From: a virus
IMG/VR virus record: IMGVR_UViG_3300025168_000645
Coordinates: 1-24,402 of that record
Strand: one strand, 5' to 3'
DNA length: 24,402 nucleotides
The position numbers were made by a program, and so were the translations under genes. The number at the start of each line of letters is the position of its first letter. The first letter of the stretch is position 1. Shown piece by piece: positions 11,401-17,749 of this stretch. The notes under the pieces were generated by a model. That model made no database searches and was not told the origin of the DNA. It worked only from the letters and a program-made list of their open reading frames with translations.

Positions 11401-13335
11401 GATGGTTTTATGCCAGACTTAATAGGTCAAGTAGAATTAGGTGCATATAAACATAAAGGTGTAGCCTCTATATTATCTTCTATAGTTATGAAAAGGTTAG
11501 CAATGCCTGCATTTACTTCTTCAATGCAAGAAGGTTCTAGATACGATATGTCCCCTAATTTTAGAGGAGATTTAAAACCTGGAGAGGTTGCTTTAGGTTC
11601 AGAAAATTCTACAATGATATGGTTACAATACGCTGCAGCTAAAGGATTAGATTCTGAACAATGGAATAGAGAAAAAAATAGTGGTGATTTAACAAAGATT
11701 AATGAATGGTTGTCTGGAAATATAGATGGCTATTTTGAGCAAAAAGTTTTAATTACTAGATTCCCTGTACCACATGATGGTGGAGTTATACTTGCAAAAG
11801 TTAAAAGATTACATGATAAAAAAAGTGTTATAGAATTACACCCTGATGATACTTTTAATAGGTTAGAAGGTGACTATGACGGAGATAGTGTTCAAGCAGA
11901 GTTATTAGAGCCAGGTTTAGAAACTGCTATAGAAGAATATTTTAAAGGATATAAATCTACATCTATAGACCTTAAAAAATATGCTAATGCTATTAAAGTA
12001 AAAGAGCCTAAGTTTTATAATTCTGTAGATAGATTTAGATTAATACATGCATTAGGTCAAGGAAAAACTGCTATAAGTCAAGTTGCTAATGCTGCATCTG
12101 TGTATGGTCAAATGATTCAAATATATAAGTCTATTCAAATATCTTCTTCTTTTAAAGATGCTCAAGGAAAAAAACAGACAACATTTGTAGATGTAGTACT
12201 AAGAAAACCTAATGAAAAATTTAGATGGAATGTTTCCTGGGTTAATAATAGTAAAAAAACGCATGCATATATAGATATAACTGTAGCAGAATACATAAGA
12301 ACAATGGTTCAGGCTTCTGTAGATAATGCTGAATTTATGTTATTAGATAAATGGATACCTTCTTCAAGCGGTACTGTACAAATGCATATGTTTCAAAATT
12401 TATTTAAAACAGCTAATGGTAAAAGTATAACAGCAGAAGATGCTAAAAGTTTAAAACCAATATTTGATATGCATAAAATACCTAACAATGCTCGTAATGG
12501 TATAGGTGAAGATATTAATTTTATTAGAAAAGAATTAAATTTAGAAGAGTTTATAAATGTTAGTGCATTTTATAATCATTTTATAAACAATAGAGTTGAA
12601 ATTTTAACAAATCTAGCTAGTGATAGTGGTCTTCCGACTATAATGAAATTAGATATTAATGAAGGTGTTGTAGCTCCTATTGAAGAACTTATGAGACAAC
12701 CTTCTGATGTATATGAAGATGGTAGAATTTTTAGAGAAGGTAAAAAATATAACTATATAGAAGTTGGAAGTCCTTTTGATATACTTGGTGTAGTACATGC
12801 TAACTCTCATAAAGCTGCTCTTGATATATTAATACTAGAAGAAAGTAAAATACTAAAAGCTTTAGCTAAAAAAGCTCTACCTAATGCATCTGTAACTGAA
12901 CTAAAACAATATATAATAGAACAGAGGAATAAAGGTAGATTGTATGGAGTCCAAATGACTAATGCTTTCTTTGCACAAATAAATAAAATAAAAGAAATAA
13001 CAGTTGCAACTACCGATAGAAATGCAGGCTTTTTAGAATTTAAAGAAAAATATGATTCCGAGTATAAAGAATTAGATAAGATTGCACAAGTGGTAGGAAC
13101 TTATGTATTTTTAGAACAGTATTCAGAACAAATTTATGCTGGTAAAGCAGGTTTACCTCCTGTAAATAGTAATAAAAACGAATATCAAACTTTAGATGAA
13201 AGAGTTATGAAAGCTTATTTTAAAGCGTATAATAAAGAATTAGTAAGTAACAAAGATAGTTTATATACTGAAAGATTTAAATATGGTCCTGATGAAACAA
13301 TTAATGAAGTTGTAGAAGGAATGTGTAGGTTATAA
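5479..13335 (+). CDS. giant multidomain virion protein with HExxH peptidase-like domain and two-barrel RNA polymerase core
   Basis: The protein has 2618 residues in one open frame, with AAAGG upstream of ATG. (1) Residues 1-180 are acidic and polar. (2) About 188-240 is a Gly/Ala-rich hydrophobic stretch (TAGVAGGFVGALGGPGG), and about 385-440 has a TEALTESAQ helix and Gly/Met-rich turn, as in ejected membrane-active proteins. (3) About 600-940 is an acidic linker with GPIETEEE at 857 and 908. (4) H1145-E-I-A-H1149, with E1198/E1202 in EVIAEALG, is a zincin-like pair. (5) About 1765-2215 carries polymerase signatures: GDGATIMSQKF (D1769), K1810, KKHAKHG (1895-1901), R2094-F-P-V-P-H-D-G-G, LHP (2120-2122) and D2132-Y-D-G-D2136. 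Signature 5 matches the beta' and RdRP-like active-site pattern. Being inside the virion-protein cassette suggests packaging and injection with DNA. Autoproteolytic separation of domains is possible but unproven. Confidence 0.8.
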   Translation: MSYNNIPIVPVTDEEEDDKFFRIEEPVVKTEDKTEKQIRLENWVEKNRDSMSSKEVANLFRDQKEEYLNPEYSDKDIIRDEMKDNPWVLDVLAERPGFEDQVYYSGNQIWNSMSYGMPEVVASFIPEKFEDFHASANEYAADTYRDYKEHLKQKREEDPKFAAWEAWNRDDGSHGIESLGDVLDLDLFGKAVGNMMSTGITMTAGVAGGFVGALGGPGGAAAGFTGASAAAGYLLEGSDEAISSLDYLTEDRPVSKKLIDSKIEDYRNILSKQPLSPKALDAEIDRFTEQNFGEDEKGGYFVKGMSIEEAQSVNDAAVVMYSLTAGTLELIPLGRYMDRIGVSVPLKKYIKGASSYKLVDKFRQLPKTNLNRLLPGAQATKDFFGDVATEALTESAQYTSQILAETAPGIGYRDESFGELYSLPMMLESGVMGAMTGGTMSIGMQLSRNTISPHIENYKNRTHKTGVGAFARAVEVDGVTKYEFALNDNGIIQGPEEGGTITQDMLDGDNIDRYYDSKKEAMQAAMDWNQSLQEEQDLEHLSKLGFLVSNKAKTKLVKSPDGKTFSVEIRSKDGTVLHSTEAFGTRAEAKREKRFISANIKKTTTIYNRSTKKRAEDTKKVMDDNKENVGGAPTADGVDSDLLSIITFSGSTDKLNPTEQEESENLGQQGKYTVRNPQFMLDAVKKKIEQKGVDGLMEELQQRGSYEDTEVGTGKEQLLEELTDINEYEGEINQEEFGSIVQEYTTLFSQDSIKDSIAQEETSSIVDEIIEEPTTKSEQQTLFEDTPDIVQEELTDSLKEETLPDESQKVDLFSNKELTDKELSKKVSDLESKEKLSAREKMELLSTKREQDKRAIGPIETEEEVKEIFLSDLLDNDVVTANEIGISKLPKESSAYGTVTRVKDDVAGPIETEEEAEARDRETIEFKKIPSLEEKKDIVSKKKYQKSAPSKPVYKTNEQLKEDRDDATKDLLVAEGKGLDSNEANARIKLAETELELNELREEQNRVDRTYMIAEGQDASMSDLNEIISELESVTKKIGELELKIDEDELSYNIVFGGRYDGPRFGNESIFEGDTKLQKKTSEQTIKKRKLRKVIKHITKKVIFADGSKITVKFDSKQEAVGMYDPKTKTITINPDKAGMDTPFHEIAHPIIDDLYASNPVLFESLYNEVINSTYGKSIIKDVLGMGYEKDSDIFKIEVIAEALGRVAAGKYKSPKNPIVKAIANLMNWIRGKFFGPLYNTRMISGKFEAGTSIQELAEILASDEYVVKVGDIPKNMLEAKEMIINMVKYQHSNIVTNKNAQKKLFRTIEMTIKVMKQQKLIAEGMPKYKTKSVSVEPYEFHSIVTRILEDEGLVDVSEEFNDWFFNRFEGTQTLKDRYDKTLTYRDDKRIWIEGDELNALAQKVFNNDGGKIREGLAGLSESNTDISQERISQNEAIFMQVFDTILTPEEYALLARMATGLPTIEEFGQQAVKKFNLGNVTDYHMLNETQSNLITQLYNNFNSSINTNSNKEDKTVNDIDNYILRMSFENRKLKIDKLELKRGQDPEPYSKSNAQKVKTNLLNVVMQNRIIALLSDADFKTLRKTDKVDSNGQPISEYDTRMNFLNTSELITVNEELLKMGLVIVGSRGDSNILFIAPIKQEHYMHAKNPISFWKTQTHVDAGVRNKIIESYKKLSDLQISGELAVHEAMSHIFPRYLDHSLSKVIKRLKIMTGGITYSKHLDNFKIGKFNPKDGRYSWVYENEDGVEPGVTDLTQSLSKNTKNNVGDGATIMSQKFVSKLRQAFGLKQFSKLKTVLYNRVGLDTIAMKHEQFVADKGLKIYKSYKAKNQKLIAEIDQDGNIMFYGNNGTSEGQYVDLLATPDEVKLFDGQFDQDIVDMPGKSLGLVKIDSKSKKHAKHGAQWYNYVYGDTKESQDVIDAYKNPNNPNSIISKVKRNLKKMFFVSNDNDGTTNTEISNSKLLEFLNYRKKNEADGFMPDLIGQVELGAYKHKGVASILSSIVMKRLAMPAFTSSMQEGSRYDMSPNFRGDLKPGEVALGSENSTMIWLQYAAAKGLDSEQWNREKNSGDLTKINEWLSGNIDGYFEQKVLITRFPVPHDGGVILAKVKRLHDKKSVIELHPDDTFNRLEGDYDGDSVQAELLEPGLETAIEEYFKGYKSTSIDLKKYANAIKVKEPKFYNSVDRFRLIHALGQGKTAISQVANAASVYGQMIQIYKSIQISSSFKDAQGKKQTTFVDVVLRKPNEKFRWNVSWVNNSKKTHAYIDITVAEYIRTMVQASVDNAEFMLLDKWIPSSSGTVQMHMFQNLFKTANGKSITAEDAKSLKPIFDMHKIPNNARNGIGEDINFIRKELNLEEFINVSAFYNHFINNRVEILTNLASDSGLPTIMKLDINEGVVAPIEELMRQPSDVYEDGRIFREGKKYNYIEVGSPFDILGVVHANSHKAALDILILEESKILKALAKKALPNASVTELKQYIIEQRNKGRLYGVQMTNAFFAQINKIKEITVATTDRNAGFLEFKEKYDSEYKELDKIAQVVGTYVFLEQYSEQIYAGKAGLPPVNSNKNEYQTLDERVMKAYFKAYNKELVSNKDSLYTERFKYGPDETINEVVEGMCRL
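8905..9090 (+). other. HEIAH zinc-peptidase-like domain within the giant protein
   Basis: The segment TPFHEIAHPIIDDLY holds H1145-E1146-I-A-H1149, a canonical HExxH zinc site on a predicted helix. It is preceded by strands (KTITINPDKAG) as in metzincin/gluzincin edge strands. About 50 residues later DIFKIEVIAEALGRV supplies E1198 and E1202. A Glu in an ExxAE helix is the usual third zinc ligand in gluzincin-type peptidases found in large phage polyvalent proteins. Substrate is unknown. Candidates are the giant protein itself, neighbouring core proteins or host targets after injection. Confidence 0.6.
10780..12130 (+). other. two-barrel (double-psi beta-barrel) RNA polymerase catalytic region within the giant protein
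   Basis: Residues about 1768-2217. Barrel 1 candidate: DGATIMSQKF from D1769 recalls the DGxGxIS element of RdRP-type polymerases. K1810 and the basic KKHAKHG (1895-1901) are candidates for the conserved barrel-1 lysines. Before barrel 2 there is SMQEGSRYDMSP then LKPGEVALG. Barrel 2: R2094-x-P-x-x-H-x-x-G, KxxIELHP, and G-D2132-Y-D2134-G-D2136, which would bind the catalytic magnesium. The R-to-first-D distance is 38 residues, against 35 in E. coli beta' (R425 to D460, from memory). The Asn before the Asp triad in beta' is replaced by Glu-Gly, closer to the GGD of RdRP-like enzymes. A later GQGKTAISQVANAAS helix may be the bridge-helix or link region. Confidence 0.75.
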
Positions 13336-16300
13336 TGAGTAAAGATAATTGTAAATCAACTAAAATACTTCATGGTGCTAGGAAAGCTACAGAAGAAAAT
13401 GTAAATAAAGCTGTTGAAGAAGAGATAGAAAAATTAACTCCTTTAGATACTTTAGAAGAACAGCATACTGATGAAATAGAGTCTGAGTTAATTAAAAATG
13501 GCCAAAATCCTAATGAGCCTGTTGAGTATGACACGTTAAGAAAAGCATATAAAAAACTATATGGTAATATTGATGAGAGAGAACTTTTGTCTATTCAAAT
13601 TAAAAGTTTATTAAAAGAAAATCCAGTTGCAAGATTTATACTTCAGAATTTTTTGAAAAATAAAAAAGTTTTAGCAATGAAAGATGATAAGAAAGGGATT
13701 ATAGGAAAAAATGAAGCTAAAGTTTTAAGAAATTATGGTGTAGGTACATTAAGAAACTTATTATTTAAACTAACTAAATTTCAAGAGTCAGACCAACTTG
13801 GTCCTTTTGGTAAAAAGCAAGGTCTTTTTTTAAAGATTAAAAGTCAATTTAGAAAAGAGTATTTAACTCCTGGTAAATTAGGTGAGAATGAAGCTTCTGG
13901 AGCAATATACATATTCCATGAACAAGGCATGAAAAACTACTACGCTTTAGTTCAAAACGCTGTAAATAAATTTGGTAAAGGTCGTACTGAAACTATAGTA
14001 GATGAAAAAGGTAAAGTTAAAAACATTAAATATGAAGGAATGGGTGAAATATTTGCAGATTTAAATGGTCTTTTAGATTATGGATTTGTAAAACAAGGGG
14101 ATGTAATTGCTAAAGGCAAAGTAGATAACGATACTTTATTAACAGAAATATTTGTTATGTATATGAAAGGTGCTGCAAGAATAGAAAAAGATGAAAAAGG
14201 AAACTTAATTATTCAAGTTGCAGAACAACATTCTCCTATTAAAATTGATGGTAATGTTCAAACACATCCTGATGGGAGTGTTAAATATAGTTACAGTAAT
14301 TTTACAGACATAAAAACAGCTCATAACGGTATGTTTAATTTACCATTAGAACAAGTTGCTATAAAGAAATTAGAGGCTTTAAGAGAAAGAGCTAGAAAAG
14401 TAGATAATGCTGCTTTTAATTATATAAGAAAAAACTTTGATAATTCTGTTAAACAGTTGTTAGGTAGATTATCTAACATATTTCCTGGTTTAAGTGAACA
14501 GGAGTTTAGACAACTTTTATATTTCCCAGAAACTATGAAAAAACATAAAGAAGTCTTTAATAGATTAAGTCCTAATCAAAAGTTAATATTTTCTAAAATA
14601 AAAGAATCTTTAGGTAGTTTATCTAGCTTAGACTATTTCCAATTTGGAGTGGCTGATACTAAATATATGAAGTTTCACTGGCCTACTATATACAATAAAG
14701 ACAAATTTAGAGGTATGTGGGATGACTTTATACAAACTACTGAAAGTAACCTTGGTTTATCATTGTCTGAAGATGGTACACAATGGATTAAAAGTGGAGG
14801 TAAAAGTCTTCAACTAAAATTAGATGATGTTTGGGATTCAGAAAAAAATCAGTTTATAGTGACATCAAAAAGTGCTGCAGAATTTACACACCCTTATAAA
14901 GGTACTGTTTATAAAGGTTTAAGAGCAGTTAAGATATTAAAAAAACAAATAAATGATGTTAAATCATCTCTAACTAGAGCATATCAAATAAGAGATAGTC
15001 AAGATGGTTATTCTTATGATAACGATACACAGCAACCAATCATACCTTTATCTGACCAAAAGTACTTTAAAAGATTAAGTAATGCATTTAACCCTTTAGA
15101 GGCTGACCAAACAAAAGCTTCTTATACAACCTATTTAAAAGGTGCTATGCAAGCTATACAAAGAAACTTATTAGCAGCTAAATACATTGAAGCAGTTACT
15201 TTACTTTACGAAAAGAGTCCTGATGGAGTAGTCGATGATAAAGTAGTAGAACATTTAAATAATATGTTTACAGTTCCTTTTAACAATCCTAAAACTTACA
15301 TGAGTTTTATGGGTATGAAATTTTCTTCTGAAAGTTTATCTAACAGTGTATTGAATAAACATACATTTAATATAAAAGAAGAAAACATACAAAACGCTAT
15401 AAGCACTATTACATCGTTTTTAACATTTAAACATATCGGTGGATTTAAAGGTGCTATTACTAATTTAGGTGGTGCAGTAAAGCATCTTCAAAAAGCAGGA
15501 GTTGAAAAATTTAGTGACGGTATGAGAATTTGGAATAGAGAAATACGAAAAGGAACAGAAAATACAGGATACAAAGAACTTATAGCTAACTCAGGTGTTA
15601 TTGATTTTAATGATTTTTTTAGTGATAGTATGGTAAGTAGTCTTGTAAAAGATAATATTGAAAATGAAAATGCTCAGTTAATTTTAGGTGAAATGCTATC
15701 TCATTATAATAGAACTAGAAATTTAAGAGTTGTTAAAAAGAATTTTATAAAAAAAGATAAAATGAAAGATAAAAAGTTTGAAGATTCTTATAATCTTATG
15801 CAAGCTAATATAGAGCAACATTTATATGACTCTAGAAGTTTAAGAAAAAAAGATGAAGGTACAGTCATACTTGATGAAAAAAGAGCTAAAAGTAGATTAA
15901 GTCAATTAAGAAAAAGAAGAAATAAAGCAAGAGCAGCTAACTTAGCTAACGCCTCTATTAATGCTCAATATCAAATTACTACTTATATGAATTTAAACTC
16001 TAAAGATAACCCTTTTAAAAATGTATTTAATGTTTCAAAATGGGGTGCACAGAAAACGTACTCTAAATGGATTCAATTTAAATCTATGGGTGGTACGTTT
16101 ACAATGGGAAGTACAGAAGAAATGATAAGAAGTGTAGCATTTATTATGGGAGTAGAACACGCTAAAGAACAAGGACATTTACCTCTTAAACCTTTTTCTG
16201 ATTATACTCAACAAGAGACAGATAAAGCTATAACATATGGAGACCATTTTTCAAAAATATTTAACTATGGATTATCTACTTCAGATGTAGGTTTAGCAAA

Positions 16301-16940
16301 TTATGGAGCTGTTGGTAATTTATTTGGTAAATTTAAATACTGGTCTCAACAAAATATGGGTGATGAGATTAATATCATTCAAGAAGCTTTTAGGAGTGTA
16401 AGAGATACTGATGATATTATAAAAGGTAAATCTAAAAGACTTGTAGAATTATTTAGAATATTAAAGCTTACAACTACAACAGGTGGTAAAAAATTAAGAA
16501 TGTCAAATCAAGAAGTAGCAACATTTAGAAGCTTTATACTTATAGGAGGTATAGCTACTGTTATATCAGATTTATTAATATTTGGCCCTATACCTGCTCT
16601 AAGATTATTGAAGTATGCAGGTGGTGGTGGTTCTACAATAGGTGCAAGACAATTTAGTTCAGACCTTTTATCTATGGCTATATTCCTTACAGTAAGGTTG
16701 CCTTATTTATTATTGTCTGGTGATACTGATGAAGAAGAAATGGCTGACGAATTTTCATTCATTGCAAGAAAAGGTCCCTTTGGATGGTTGCCTAATACAG
16801 GAATAGATATTGCTATTATGATAATTGCTGCTCTGTCAGAAGCTGGAACAGTTGCTGAGAAAAAAGCTAGAGGTTTATTAAGAAATGCTCCAGGAGCACA
16901 AGAGTCTTACGATTTTATGATGAGAATTTTTAGAGACTAA
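13335..16940 (+). CDS. large virion-associated protein with C-terminal membrane segments
   Basis: The protein has 1201 residues. ATG shares one base with the stop of the giant gene (TAATG), so expression is probably coupled. The body is basic and helical (for example ALRERARKVDNAAFNYIRKN, and a highly basic SRLSQLRKRRNKARAANLAN around 855-875). Two hydrophobic stretches lie near residues 1065-1080 (ILIGGIATVISDLLIFG) and 1111-1123 (AIFLTVRLPYLLL), separated by a Gly-rich turn (KYAGGGGSTIGA). A third lies near 1152-1165. No polymerase or peptidase motif is seen. As the last gene of the cassette it could be an inner-membrane-spanning ejection protein or a partner of the polymerase-bearing protein. 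No family is recognised with confidence. Confidence 0.55.
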   Translation: MSKDNCKSTKILHGARKATEENVNKAVEEEIEKLTPLDTLEEQHTDEIESELIKNGQNPNEPVEYDTLRKAYKKLYGNIDERELLSIQIKSLLKENPVARFILQNFLKNKKVLAMKDDKKGIIGKNEAKVLRNYGVGTLRNLLFKLTKFQESDQLGPFGKKQGLFLKIKSQFRKEYLTPGKLGENEASGAIYIFHEQGMKNYYALVQNAVNKFGKGRTETIVDEKGKVKNIKYEGMGEIFADLNGLLDYGFVKQGDVIAKGKVDNDTLLTEIFVMYMKGAARIEKDEKGNLIIQVAEQHSPIKIDGNVQTHPDGSVKYSYSNFTDIKTAHNGMFNLPLEQVAIKKLEALRERARKVDNAAFNYIRKNFDNSVKQLLGRLSNIFPGLSEQEFRQLLYFPETMKKHKEVFNRLSPNQKLIFSKIKESLGSLSSLDYFQFGVADTKYMKFHWPTIYNKDKFRGMWDDFIQTTESNLGLSLSEDGTQWIKSGGKSLQLKLDDVWDSEKNQFIVTSKSAAEFTHPYKGTVYKGLRAVKILKKQINDVKSSLTRAYQIRDSQDGYSYDNDTQQPIIPLSDQKYFKRLSNAFNPLEADQTKASYTTYLKGAMQAIQRNLLAAKYIEAVTLLYEKSPDGVVDDKVVEHLNNMFTVPFNNPKTYMSFMGMKFSSESLSNSVLNKHTFNIKEENIQNAISTITSFLTFKHIGGFKGAITNLGGAVKHLQKAGVEKFSDGMRIWNREIRKGTENTGYKELIANSGVIDFNDFFSDSMVSSLVKDNIENENAQLILGEMLSHYNRTRNLRVVKKNFIKKDKMKDKKFEDSYNLMQANIEQHLYDSRSLRKKDEGTVILDEKRAKSRLSQLRKRRNKARAANLANASINAQYQITTYMNLNSKDNPFKNVFNVSKWGAQKTYSKWIQFKSMGGTFTMGSTEEMIRSVAFIMGVEHAKEQGHLPLKPFSDYTQQETDKAITYGDHFSKIFNYGLSTSDVGLANYGAVGNLFGKFKYWSQQNMGDEINIIQEAFRSVRDTDDIIKGKSKRLVELFRILKLTTTTGGKKLRMSNQEVATFRSFILIGGIATVISDLLIFGPIPALRLLKYAGGGGSTIGARQFSSDLLSMAIFLTVRLPYLLLSGDTDEEEMADEFSFIARKGPFGWLPNTGIDIAIMIIAALSEAGTVAEKKARGLLRNAPGAQESYDFMMRIFRD

Positions 16941-17011
16941 GTTAACCATATAGCTAAAAAGAATAGTGTTCCCACTATAACTGCTATTACACCACATATA
17001 AACTCAATCAT
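16937..17011 (-). CDS. 24-residue single-membrane-helix peptide (tentative)
   Basis: On the - strand an ATG at 17011-17009 opens a 24-codon frame ending TAG at 16939-16937: MIEFICGVIAVIVGTLFF then LAIWLT. Almost the whole peptide is one hydrophobic helix with an acidic N-terminus. It overlaps the end of the upstream small gene by 8 bp, as the neighbouring genes overlap each other, and its last four bases overlap the end of the + strand structural operon. Against it: no ribosome site is obvious, and a terminator-like hairpin for the same strand lies inside it. If real, a holin-like or membrane-associated micropeptide role is possible. Confidence 0.35.
   Translation of the reverse strand: MIEFICGVIAVIVGTLFFLAIWLT
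16956..16978 (-). terminator. terminator-like hairpin at the convergent operon junction
   Basis: Inverted repeat ATAGTG (16963-16968) / CACTAT (16973-16978) with a four-base loop. Read on the - strand it is a 6-bp stem with a GGAA (GNRA) loop followed by TCTTTTT (16962-16956). The stem is A/T-rich and short, so it would be weak. It is well placed to stop leftward replication-module transcripts before they run antisense into the structural operon. No T-run follows it on the + strand. Confidence 0.4.
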
Positions 17012-17231
17012 TATATTGTAATTTCATTTTATAATTTATTAATAACATATGTAATTTATAATCTACTTGAGGTTGACTTTCAAGAAAATCGTCACAAAAT
17101 ATACCTATAGGTCCAGATTCTGGAAGATTATTTATATGCTCTCCTATCTTATGTGATAGGCTTTCTTTTGTTTCTAGTTTCATTTTAAGCAAGGATTTTC
17201 CTATACTTTTTTCAATACTTTTTCTATTCAT
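17004..17231 (-). CDS. small hypothetical protein (75 aa)
   Basis: Starts at ATG 17231, chosen because GGAG lies six bases upstream. A frame extension to a TTG four codons earlier would place the ribosome site inside the gene. The N-terminus is basic and helical (NRKSIEKSIGKSLLKMK), the middle has EHINNLPESGPIGIFCDDF, and the end is again basic and hydrophobic (YKLHMLLINYKMKLQ). No family is recognised. It overlaps the resolvase-like gene by 8 bp upstream and the 24-residue ORF by 8 bp downstream, so all three are probably translated from one message. Confidence 0.6.
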   Translation of the reverse strand: MNRKSIEKSIGKSLLKMKLETKESLSHKIGEHINNLPESGPIGIFCDDFLESQPQVDYKLHMLLINYKMKLQYND

Positions 17232-17574
17232 TTTTATCTCCAATTAATTTTAAAAAGTCATCTAATTCTATAGTTGCATATACTTTACTTCTATTTCTTT
17301 TAAATATTAAAACAGGAGTTCTGTCGCTACTATTGACTTCAGCTTGTTCTAATGAAGACCATATATTAAGCCTCTCTTGATTTTTACACTCAAAACTATA
17401 TGCTATAGCTTTTCTTGCAGCAGGGGAGAGCTTGATGTCTTCTCCAGACTCTCCCATAATTGCTGACTTTATATCATCTTGTTCAAGAAAGGGAAAGCAA
17501 GACAATAATTTATCTCTTACAAAGTTTTGTAGGTTTCTACCTTTCGCTTTTTTCGAAGCTGTCTTCAAAATCAA
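17224..17574 (-). CDS. PD-(D/E)XK nuclease, probable Holliday-junction resolvase-like endonuclease
   Basis: Up to 116 residues. Motifs in order: GRNLQNFVRDKL (12-23) as the N-terminal helix with conserved Arg, GESGEDIKLSPAARKA with D46, then FECKNQE with E62-x-K64, then an NIWSSLEQAE helix and a closing VLIFKRNRSKVYATIELDDFL strand pair. D...ExK followed by a Gln/Glu helix is the PD-(D/E)XK nuclease arrangement. Length and pattern match small phage resolvases that cut branched recombination or replication intermediates, fitting neighbours such as ERF, SSB and primase-helicase. No ATG precedes the motifs. Start is a TTG at 17574 or, with better spacing from AAAAGG, at 17568. It overlaps the end of the upstream gene by 32-38 bp. 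Confidence 0.7.
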   Translation of the reverse strand: MILKTASKKAKGRNLQNFVRDKLLSCFPFLEQDDIKSAIMGESGEDIKLSPAARKAIAYSFECKNQERLNIWSSLEQAEVNSSDRTPVLIFKRNRSKVYATIELDDFLKLIGDKNE

Positions 17575-17749
17575 ATACCTTTTCTATTCTTTTATCAGTT
17601 ACACGTTTATATCCAAATTTAGAACATAATCTAGAATACTTATCTATAAACATTTTAAGTCTTTCTTCTAACATACCTAATGCATTATTATTTAATTGTA
17701 TACCATGTTCTTTAAACTTAGATTTAATATACTTTTTAGATATATTCAT
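17537..17749 (-). CDS. small protein with possible histone-like fold (70 aa)
   Basis: ATG at 17749 shares a base with the stop of the upstream gene (TAATG). The 70-residue sequence reads as a short helix (SKKYIKSKFKEHGI), a loop with paired Asn (QLNNNA), a long amphipathic helix (LGMLEERLKMFIDKYSRLCS), a basic loop KRVT and a short helix (DKRIEKVFDF). That short-long-short arrangement with a basic KRVT loop before the third helix is how the single histone fold of archaeal and related proteins is laid out. The long helix is close to the expected length. Sequence identity cannot be assessed here, so DNA compaction or binding is only a suggestion. A simple helical protein of unknown role is the alternative. 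Confidence 0.55.
   Translation of the reverse strand: MNISKKYIKSKFKEHGIQLNNNALGMLEERLKMFIDKYSRLCSKFGYKRVTDKRIEKVFDFEDSFEKSER

Noticed and set aside
5479-13335. T7- or N4-type single-subunit RNA polymerase in the giant protein
   Set aside because: I see no palm-domain motif set of that family; the polymerase-like signatures match the DxDGD two-barrel family instead.
13300-13360. Possible frameshift or single split gene between the 2618- and 1201-residue proteins
   Set aside because: The TAATG junction has a normal stop and start with an AGG upstream, no slippery heptamer is evident, and the same junction style is used elsewhere in the window.
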